NCBI GenBank assembly: GCA_937895315.1
Contig: CALAWM010000196.1
Span: 1 to 5,438, forward strand
Length of the DNA stretch: 5,438 nt
Direction: 5' to 3'
From: an uncultured Caryophanales bacterium
GTDB lineage: Bacteria > Bacillota_I > Bacilli_A > RFN20 > CAG-826
A program made the position numbers and the translations under genes. The notes under the pieces were generated by a model. The model was not told where the DNA came from. It did not search any database and was given only the letters and a program-made list of their open reading frames with translations. Below, piece after piece: positions 1 through 5,438 of this stretch (positions are counted from its first letter, which is position 1; each line of letters begins with the position of its first letter).

Positions 1-49
1 AAAGGTCCAAGCCCGGGGGAATGGTGTAAATTTAAATACGCTAAAACTT
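1..49. other. Short region downstream of glgC, no gene assigned
   Basis: The 49 bases after the glgC stop begin with a GC-rich patch (CCCGGGGG at 12-19) that stands out from the AT-rich surroundings, followed by AT-rich sequence. I see no convincing stem-loop with a U-tract, so no terminator can be placed, and no start codon with a ribosome binding site for a following minus-strand gene. On the plus strand one frame is open from base 1 to a TGA at 55-57 (18 codons). It could be the tail of a convergent gene, but it is too short to judge. Confidence 0.3.
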
Positions 50-1180
50 TCATTTGACGCCTCCTTGGTGCACTAATACGACTTTTTCGCCTTCAATATT
101 AATCGTTGTATCTTCGGCAATTTCAATATCATTAATGACAATTGCTTTATTAATGACGGCATTTTTGCCAATCTTTACGCCCGGCATAATGACGCTATTG
201 GTTATTCTTGCCCCGTTATCAATGAAGACTTCGTTACTAATAATCGAGTGATCAACTTCCCCAAGAATAATTGCTCCTTGGTTGACAACACTATTGGTGA
301 CCCGAGCTTTTTTTCCAACATATTGCGGGACACTATTGGTGTCTTCACTAAAAAGCCGGAAGTGATATTTATCAATTGTATAAAAATCTTCATCCATCGA
401 GTCAATTAAGTCCATATTGGCTTCCCAAAGGGAATCAATCGTCCCCACATCTTTCCAATATCCGTCAAACCGGTGGACAAATAAGCGTTTTTTCTTGGCA
501 AGCAAGGTCGGAATAATGTTTTTCCCAAAGTCCCGTTCACTTGTTTCATCTTTGGCGTCAGCGTTAAGACTTTGTTTCAATACTTTGTAATTAAAGATAT
601 AAATACCCATGCTGGCTAAAGTCGATTTTGGATTACGTGGTTTTTCTTCAAACTCGGTAATCCGTCCATTTTTATCAGCACTTAAAATCCCAAAGCGCCG
701 GGCTTCTTCTAAAGTAACTTCGAGGACAGCAATCGTTAAATCAGCATTATTTTGGAGATGGGTTTCAAGCATTTTGGCGTAATCCATCTTATAAATATGG
801 TCCCCACTTAAAATCAAAACATTTTCTGGATTAAAAGAATCAAGGAATTCGAGGTTTTGATAAATGGCATCGGCGGTTCCTAAAAACCAATTGCTGCCAC
901 TTTCGGTTTGGCGGGGCGGAATGGCAACGGTGCTACTTCGCACCCCATTAAGTCCCCATTTTTCGCCGTTACCAATATAACGACTAAGATTGATTGATTC
1001 ATACTGGGTTACGACACCAACCGTGTCGATGCCGCTATGGGCACAATTGGACAACGGGTAATCGATTATCCGATATTTTCCCCCAAAGTGGACGGCGGGT
1101 TTGGCGTCTTTGCAGGTTAATTCATAAAGGCGTGTTCCTTTTCCTCCCGCGAGGATCATTGCAACTAATTGTTTTGACAT
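50..1180 (-). CDS. glgC: Glucose-1-phosphate adenylyltransferase (ADP-glucose pyrophosphorylase)
   Basis: This enzyme converts glucose-1-phosphate and ATP to ADP-glucose and pyrophosphate, the committed cytosolic step of bacterial glycogen synthesis. The 376-residue protein has the full family layout. The N-terminal nucleotidyltransferase domain carries the AGGKGTRL loop (residues 11-18), KPAVHFGGKYRIIDYPLSNC (27-46), SGDHIYKMDY (125-134) with the catalytic-type Asp127, FEEKP (177-181), SMGIYIF (190-196) and GYWKDVGTIDSLWEANMDL (240-258). A C-terminal left-handed beta-helix follows, with hexapeptide-like repeats from about residue 285 to 370. The intact catalytic motifs separate it from the non-catalytic GlgD paralogue. 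The start at 1180 is preferred over an in-frame ATG at 1207 because AAAGGGAGGT lies just upstream of it and the protein then begins at MSKQLVAMILAGG, as in relatives. It starts one base after the upstream stop and is probably translationally coupled. One oddity is Glu20 after GTRLY, where Pro, Lys-Asp or Ser-Ala are common. The stop is TGA. Confidence 0.95.
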   Translation of the reverse strand: MSKQLVAMILAGGKGTRLYELTCKDAKPAVHFGGKYRIIDYPLSNCAHSGIDTVGVVTQYESINLSRYIGNGEKWGLNGVRSSTVAIPPRQTESGSNWFLGTADAIYQNLEFLDSFNPENVLILSGDHIYKMDYAKMLETHLQNNADLTIAVLEVTLEEARRFGILSADKNGRITEFEEKPRNPKSTLASMGIYIFNYKVLKQSLNADAKDETSERDFGKNIIPTLLAKKKRLFVHRFDGYWKDVGTIDSLWEANMDLIDSMDEDFYTIDKYHFRLFSEDTNSVPQYVGKKARVTNSVVNQGAIILGEVDHSIISNEVFIDNGARITNSVIMPGVKIGKNAVINKAIVINDIEIAEDTTINIEGEKVVLVHQGGVK

Positions 1181-1181
1181 T

Positions 1182-2036
1182 TTACCTCCCTTTGTCAAGC
1201 ATGACATTTAATAATTGTTGTAGTAATTTAAGATTATGTAAGCGGTCAATATAATATGTATCATCATAACTTTCCGCAAGTTTCAGCGGTTTACTTTCCG
1301 CATATTGATCAATTAAAAGAAACTCATCACTGTTGGTCACAATATATTGATAAGTACCCTCACGTACCTTCAAAATATCAATGAAACGACTTTCTAATTC
1401 TTTTCGTAAGTAGGCTTTAATATTGTCAGGACCTTCAAGGGCATAATAATTTAATTTATAAGGGGAAATAAAGGCAATCTTCGTAACATTCATCGCTTTA
1501 TATGTTGAAGGCGGGGCAAAGTTACTATTATTAACTTGGAGATAATAGGGCGACTTTTTCATCGGAATATGAATAATCGCATATGTATTACCTTCTTCTT
1601 CATGATTCAACACATGAATTAAGCGTTTATGTAATTCATAGCGACCAATCCGATATTTAGCGTGTTCTTTCCCAAGTGACGCTTCTTTTAAAAGCGTTTC
1701 ATAATCAAATTCCTGAGTCCCTAAAGTATTAGGGATTAACTTAAGCCCGGTGATTTCCGCTTCTTTAAAGAAGGTAAGAAGTAATTCTTTTTGATAAAGA
1801 TTAAAACGTAAGGGGAAATAGACCACAATAAATAATAAATATAAGATCAAGATTGAACCCCAAATCAGGGGAATATAAAGTTTGGCGAATAAATCGACTT
1901 TTAAAAAAGTAGCAAGAATAATCAGAACCACACCAAGGAGCGTAAAGATCGCGAGCGCGCTATAAAGTTCAACGTAATACTTACTCCGTAACCTTATATG
2001 TTCGTTCTTTATGTTTTTAGCAAAGGTATGTTCCAT
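1182..2036 (-). CDS. Unrecognised membrane protein with two N-terminal helices and a cytoplasmic domain
   Basis: I do not recognise this 284-residue protein with confidence. It begins with a basic, charged segment (residues 1-22). Two hydrophobic helices follow, at about 24-45 (SALAIFTLLGVVLIILATFL) and 53-75 (LYIPLIWGSILILYLLFIVVY), joined by a short loop. The positive charges before the first and after the second helix suggest that both ends are cytoplasmic. There is no signal-peptide cleavage site. Residues 80-284 look like a soluble mixed alpha/beta domain rich in Tyr, Leu and Lys, with beta-like stretches near 151-168 and 229-243. The architecture (two helices, then a domain ending in a short strand pair and a helix) recalls DUF3137-type membrane proteins, but this is an impression only. 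It has none of the Toprim-type features expected of JetD. It starts 13 bases after jetC with a strong ribosome binding site and ends one base before glgC, so it is cotranscribed with both. Confidence 0.85.
   Translation of the reverse strand: MEHTFAKNIKNEHIRLRSKYYVELYSALAIFTLLGVVLIILATFLKVDLFAKLYIPLIWGSILILYLLFIVVYFPLRFNLYQKELLLTFFKEAEITGLKLIPNTLGTQEFDYETLLKEASLGKEHAKYRIGRYELHKRLIHVLNHEEEGNTYAIIHIPMKKSPYYLQVNNSNFAPPSTYKAMNVTKIAFISPYKLNYYALEGPDNIKAYLRKELESRFIDILKVREGTYQYIVTNSDEFLLIDQYAESKPLKLAESYDDTYYIDRLHNLKLLQQLLNVMLDKGR
1184..1193 (-). promoter_or_regulatory. Ribosome binding site of glgC, inside the preceding gene's end
   Basis: On the minus strand the sequence reads AAAGGGAGGT followed by AAA and the glgC ATG, a near-perfect Shine-Dalgarno match at short spacing. 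It decides the glgC start at 1180 rather than 1207. The same bases encode the final Lys-Gly-Arg of the upstream membrane protein and run into its TAA stop. Ribosomes finishing that gene therefore uncover or directly feed glgC initiation. Confidence 0.88.
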
Positions 2037-2040
2037 ATTA

Positions 2041-2047
2041 CTCCTTT
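2041..2047 (-). promoter_or_regulatory. Ribosome binding site of the two-helix membrane protein gene
   Basis: The minus strand reads AAAGGAG, then TAAT, then the ATG at 2036. This is a strong Shine-Dalgarno with a short four-base spacer. It fills most of the 13-base gap after the jetC stop and fixes the start of the 284-residue protein. The gap leaves no room for a promoter or terminator. Confidence 0.85.
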
Positions 2048-2049
2048 CG

Positions 2050-5000
2050 TTACGTTAAGTCTTCTTCACGCGCGAATAGTTGGACTTGACTGAAGTTTTT
2101 ACCACGTAAGACGACGAGGGTTTCATCAACTAACGGGCTAATGTCCCCAACTTTATCACTTGGCGCACTAATGATGGCTTGTAAGCCGAAGCGACGGAGG
2201 AGGCGGATTGCTTCTTTAATCCGGCCACTATCCATTTTGCTAAAGGCTTCGTCAAAGATAATTAAGCGGGCACTATTGCTTAGTTCGCCTGGTTCATTAA
2301 CCCTATAAAGATAAGCAAAACTTGCGAGGACACTAATGTAGAATGGTGTTTGGGTTTCCCCACCTGACTTCTTCATTAACATCCGCGAGAGTCGTTGTTC
2401 GTTACCGTCTTTATCTTTAACAATTAAGTCAAAGTCTAGATAGTTCCGATAGTCGGTGAATTTTTCGACGTTTTGGAGCACGGCGACATTTTTATCGCCA
2501 TCGCCAGCTAATACGATTTGCCCGAATAAATCTTTCATGACATCATCATATTTTTGGAAGAATTCACTATCATCATCCGTAACTTGAAGTAATAAATCGT
2601 CCTTGATCATATCGTAATATGGGCGATAAATTGTACTTGGTTTGACGGTGAATTGATAGGAGTCTTCACCAAAAGTGGAGGTACTTAAGGCAATATTTAA
2701 TTCGGCGATTTGATCTTCGACCGTTTCAATCGCATTACGTAATTTACTAATGAAGTCATCTTTAAATTGTTTGACCGCCTTCTGGTAAGCGTCATTAATT
2801 TTAACTTCATATTCTGGTAATTTGACTTCGAGTAAATCATTTAACTCGGCATCAAACATATCATTATGAGTTGTTTCCGTGTCAAAAGTAAGCCGATAAT
2901 CAACAACATATTCTTTGCGTAATCTTTTCACTTGGTTAAAGACACTGTTAGCAAGATAAAGGGCGGTTGAATAGGCATTACGGAATTCACTATTAATTTC
3001 CAGTGGTGACTTTCCTTCAGTGATGAGATTTTGGAAGAAAGGTTCGGCAATATCATTAACAAAGAAGGCGTCATAATTTTCATCAAGTTTTGTTTGCCGT
3101 TCGTTAATAATTTGTTTTGTTTCCGGGATTCTTTCGGTTTTAAGAAGACTCATATTCGAACTAATCGTTCCTTTTTCTTCACTAAGAATTGCTTTTTGTT
3201 CTTCAATCCCTTTAATATCGGTTTCCACTAAGTTAATACGGCGATGAATACCTTCAATTAATGTTAAATCGTGGCGTCCAAGTTCTTCTTCATAGAAATG
3301 AACACTTTGATGGAGGGCAGGTAATTCTTGAATGCGTTTAACTTGGCTACTTAACGCACTAATTTCGTTGGTGTTAACAATTTCAATATCATTACCGTAA
3401 CGTAACACACTAAATAAGTCTTTATAGGTTTTTAATAAAGCACCATGGGCAGCAAGTTCGGCTTTCTTGGCGTTAACTTCACCTTCTTCGACTTGGCGGC
3501 CAATAAATTTTTGGGCATAGTTCCGTGGGTTGATACGGCCAAAGGTAAAGTTACGATATAAGTCGGTTTCCGGGGTAATCCCGTTTCCGCTATTGCGGGC
3601 TTCTTGGATCGTGTTACATTTTTGTAAGCGACCAAGTAAGAAATCAACATAGGCTCGGGCACCGTGGTGATCGGTCATAATTTCTTCGGCAAGGGAATTC
3701 GGACTTGCACTGAAACGACGTTCAATAATTTGATCAATATCGACTAAATTCGTGCCGTAATAGTTATAAGTTTGTAAAAGACCTTTTAAAATATCATAGG
3801 CTTCAAGGAAATATTGTCCTTCGACAAATAAGTAAAAACGTTGGGCGCCTAAATAACCTTCAATGGCGTTGGTCCATTTCGGGTTTTTAATATCAATTAA
3901 GTCACTAAAGATTGAAACTTCAATTTTTATACCGTGTTTGGCGCTTAATTTATTTTGTAATTCATTCCGAATTTGCACAAGGCTAAATTCATAAGGTTTT
4001 CCGCCACTTCGCAAATCAATTTCTTGTTGTTTTAAGACTGCTTCATTAGCTTCATAATCGGTAATTAAGCGGCCTAAAGTAAGGGTGAACGCCGCAAGAT
4101 TTTGTTTGAACGCGGCTTGGGATGCCCGCCATTTACCAAGATTATCTTCACTTAATTCATTAATGTCCCGGCCTAATAAGGTTGTAATCATATTGTTATC
4201 TTTAACAATCTCGGCGGCGCTATTAAGTAAGTCATCTAGGCTAAATAATCCATCTTTTTTAAAGCGTTTAATATCTTGACCAGCAAGACTATTAATAACA
4301 TCATTGGCGATTTTATTAAAGGTCATGACGTAACGTTCCAAGTCACTTCTAACTTGCATATTTAAGAAGTTTAAACTTTTAATTTTTTCTTCGGCGACTT
4401 TTTTATGTTCATTAATTTCATCAGTAATCCGATACGTATCATTCGTGGAACTATCTTGAATTAATTTCACTTTTCGTTTATTAAGTTCGGCGAGGTTTAC
4501 ATCTAAATCCGCGAGTTCACTTTCAATATCAGTTAAACGACTTGCATAACTTAAAAGTTGTTTGTTGAATGATTCAAGGCGGTTTAAGTCATTTTGAAGT
4601 GTCGATTTTTCAAGCACATATTCACTTAAAGTTTGCTTTTCTTTGTGTTCTAAATAGACAAGATAATTACGATTAATTTCCGTGAGCCGTTCTACTTTAT
4701 AGCGCATTAAGACCGCTTCATCTTCCAACTTTTTGTATTGTAAGATGTTTTCTTGCATTGGCGCGATATCAATACTTCGTTGTGATTCGGTTACATATTC
4801 CGTAATAAAGGTCGTAATATCGGTAATTGGCGAAAAACTAACGGCTTTTTTCAGTAAATTGAAATATTTATCTTTTAAGTTTCCAAGCACCTTTTTAAGA
4901 TGATCTTGATATTGGCGGTTTGAATCAAAGAATTTATATTTTCCAGCATACTCACTTTGGAAAAATTTATTAAGCGCTTTGTAATCAAGCGGGACATTAT

Positions 5001-5424
5001 CAGCAATAAATTCATTTTCCGGCATTTTGGCATTTAAATAGAAATAACGATGATCATAACTTCCATCATCATAAACATCGGCGACAATTCCTAAATTAAA
5101 GTTTTCATTTTTAACATCATCATGGAATTCTAAAACAATATAAGACGTGAAACGCCCATTCCGTAAATAGTTGAAGCCACCTTCTAAGGTATCGCCTAAT
5201 TCACCGCGTAAATAACCTTTTAATGTCCGGTTACTTTTTTCGGCGGCGGCTTTATTAAAGTGCCGACCACTTGTGTCGCCTAAAAGGACGACTTGCATCG
5301 CGTCAATAATAGTACTTTTACCGCTAGCGTTCACCCCGGTTAAGAAGACGATTTGTTCAATATTTAAGGTTTGGTTCCAGAAATAATGCCAGTTAATTAT
5401 TTTAATTGTTTTTAGTAGTTTCAT
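2050..5424 (-). CDS. jetC: SMC-like ATPase of the JetC/MksB (Wadjet/MukB-like condensin) family
   Basis: This is the ATPase arm subunit of a Wadjet (JetABCD) or MksBEF complex. In known systems such complexes dimerise on DNA, extrude loops and, when joined by JetD, cleave small circular plasmids. The protein is 1124 residues, normal for JetC. The N-terminal head opens with INWHYFWNQ (10-18), Walker A GVNASGKST (30-38) and DAMQVVLLGD (41-50). KGYLRGELGD and NYLRNGRFTSY follow at about 69-95, as in this family. Coiled coil spans about 230-480. A hinge-like segment around 500-610 contains NPKWTNAIEGYLGAQRF, which resembles SMC hinges. A second coiled coil spans about 650-910. The C-terminal head carries the signature KSGGETQ (1019-1025), Walker B LIIFDEAF (1054-1061) with Asp1058 and Glu1059, SKMD, and SAPSDK (1086-1091). 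All ATPase motifs are intact. The ATG overlaps the upstream stop by one base, and an in-frame TGA lies nine bases before it. RecN, SbcC and true SMC are less likely given the length, INWHYF and hinge type. Assignment to Wadjet rather than chromosomal MksB depends on the neighbours outside the window. Confidence 0.85.
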   Translation of the reverse strand: MKLLKTIKIINWHYFWNQTLNIEQIVFLTGVNASGKSTIIDAMQVVLLGDTSGRHFNKAAAEKSNRTLKGYLRGELGDTLEGGFNYLRNGRFTSYIVLEFHDDVKNENFNLGIVADVYDDGSYDHRYFYLNAKMPENEFIADNVPLDYKALNKFFQSEYAGKYKFFDSNRQYQDHLKKVLGNLKDKYFNLLKKAVSFSPITDITTFITEYVTESQRSIDIAPMQENILQYKKLEDEAVLMRYKVERLTEINRNYLVYLEHKEKQTLSEYVLEKSTLQNDLNRLESFNKQLLSYASRLTDIESELADLDVNLAELNKRKVKLIQDSSTNDTYRITDEINEHKKVAEEKIKSLNFLNMQVRSDLERYVMTFNKIANDVINSLAGQDIKRFKKDGLFSLDDLLNSAAEIVKDNNMITTLLGRDINELSEDNLGKWRASQAAFKQNLAAFTLTLGRLITDYEANEAVLKQQEIDLRSGGKPYEFSLVQIRNELQNKLSAKHGIKIEVSIFSDLIDIKNPKWTNAIEGYLGAQRFYLFVEGQYFLEAYDILKGLLQTYNYYGTNLVDIDQIIERRFSASPNSLAEEIMTDHHGARAYVDFLLGRLQKCNTIQEARNSGNGITPETDLYRNFTFGRINPRNYAQKFIGRQVEEGEVNAKKAELAAHGALLKTYKDLFSVLRYGNDIEIVNTNEISALSSQVKRIQELPALHQSVHFYEEELGRHDLTLIEGIHRRINLVETDIKGIEEQKAILSEEKGTISSNMSLLKTERIPETKQIINERQTKLDENYDAFFVNDIAEPFFQNLITEGKSPLEINSEFRNAYSTALYLANSVFNQVKRLRKEYVVDYRLTFDTETTHNDMFDAELNDLLEVKLPEYEVKINDAYQKAVKQFKDDFISKLRNAIETVEDQIAELNIALSTSTFGEDSYQFTVKPSTIYRPYYDMIKDDLLLQVTDDDSEFFQKYDDVMKDLFGQIVLAGDGDKNVAVLQNVEKFTDYRNYLDFDLIVKDKDGNEQRLSRMLMKKSGGETQTPFYISVLASFAYLYRVNEPGELSNSARLIIFDEAFSKMDSGRIKEAIRLLRRFGLQAIISAPSDKVGDISPLVDETLVVLRGKNFSQVQLFAREEDLT

Positions 5425-5438
5425 TATTCGTCACTTCC
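5424..5438 (-). CDS. 3' end of an upstream gene, probably jetB/mksE-like (partial)
   Basis: Only the last four codons and stop are visible: Gly-Ser-Asp-Glu followed by TAA. The final A of that TAA is the first base of the jetC ATG (TAATG arrangement), the stop-start overlap typical of coupled subunits in one complex. In JetABCD and MksFEB loci the gene directly before the SMC-like subunit encodes the small kite-like subunit (JetB/MksE), so that is the expected identity. The visible residues cannot confirm it. The bases GGAAG at the window edge also sit about nine bases before the jetC start and may be part of its ribosome binding site. Confidence 0.5.
   Translation of the reverse strand, partial: GSDE

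Noticed and set aside
1..52. Possible rho-independent terminator after glgC
   Set aside because: The CCA..CCC/GGG..TGG complementarity at 8-25 leaves only a two-base loop and contains mismatches. The AT-rich near-palindrome around 25-42 has central T-T mismatches. Neither is followed by a usable U-tract on the minus strand.
41..52. Mollicutes-type genetic code with TGA as Trp, extending GlgC past its TGA
   Set aside because: Reading through would add only a few residues before TAG. All Trp codons inspected in the three genes are TGG, and none of the long frames, including the 1124-codon one, contains an internal TGA.
994..1254. Plus-strand frame of 86 codons across the glgC start
   Set aside because: It lies antisense to the well-supported glgC and the end of the membrane-protein gene, has no good ribosome binding site, and its translation (rich in Arg, Cys and Leu) resembles no protein I know. 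It is a shadow frame.
1182..2036. Assignment of the 284-residue protein as JetD
   Set aside because: It has two N-terminal transmembrane helices, is shorter than I expect for JetD, and shows no recognisable Toprim-type acidic motifs.
3432..3662. Minus-strand frame of 76 codons inside jetC
   Set aside because: It is out of frame within the intact jetC coding region and has no independent support. The jetC frame shows no interruption there.
2050..5424. Identification as SbcC, RecN or canonical SMC
   Set aside because: The INWHYF start, the KGYLRGELGD and YLRNGRFTSY block, the KSGGETQ signature and the SAPSDK end fit JetC/MksB better. SbcC would usually be paired with sbcD and carry a zinc-hook CxxC at its centre, which is absent. 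RecN is much shorter.

Overview
The window is an AT-rich bacterial segment in which every supportable gene lies on the minus strand, so transcription runs from the right edge (base 5438) to the left (base 1). Three complete genes and the last codons of a fourth are packed with almost no intergenic DNA. They use strong AAAGGAG-type ribosome binding sites and a standard genetic code: all Trp codons checked are TGG, and the long frames contain no internal TGA. The Firmicutes-style GlgC, the AT-rich composition and the GGAGG ribosome binding sites suggest a low-GC Bacillota lineage (Bacilli or Erysipelotrichia-like, possibly an uncultured relative of the Mollicutes). That placement is inference; nothing here fixes a genus.

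Layout in the direction of transcription. (1) 5438-5424: the last four codons and stop of an upstream gene, whose TAA overlaps the next ATG by one base; by analogy with Wadjet/MksBEF loci this is probably jetB (MksE-like). (2) 5424-2050: an 1124-residue SMC-like ATPase of the JetC/MksB/EptC type, with an N-terminal Walker A, two long coiled-coil arms around a hinge-like centre, and a C-terminal SGGE signature and Walker B. (3) 2036-1182: an unrecognised 284-residue protein with two N-terminal membrane helices and a soluble cytoplasmic domain. (4) 1180-50: glgC, glucose-1-phosphate adenylyltransferase, the first committed enzyme of bacterial glycogen synthesis. The remaining 49 bases on the left hold no gene or terminator that I can defend.

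The junctions are a 1-base overlap, a 13-base gap filled by a ribosome binding site, and a 1-base gap where the glgC ribosome binding site is written in the last codons of the membrane-protein gene. This argues for one polycistronic transcript with translational coupling. The notable point is the content. The slot right after jetC, where classical Wadjet operons (jetABCD) carry the nuclease/topoisomerase-like jetD, holds a membrane protein instead, and a glycogen gene follows. Either jetD lies outside the window, or this is a JetABC/MksBEF-type condensin without its nuclease, possibly with a membrane-bound partner. The glycogen gene may simply share the transcript. No intergenic stretch exceeds 300 bases.
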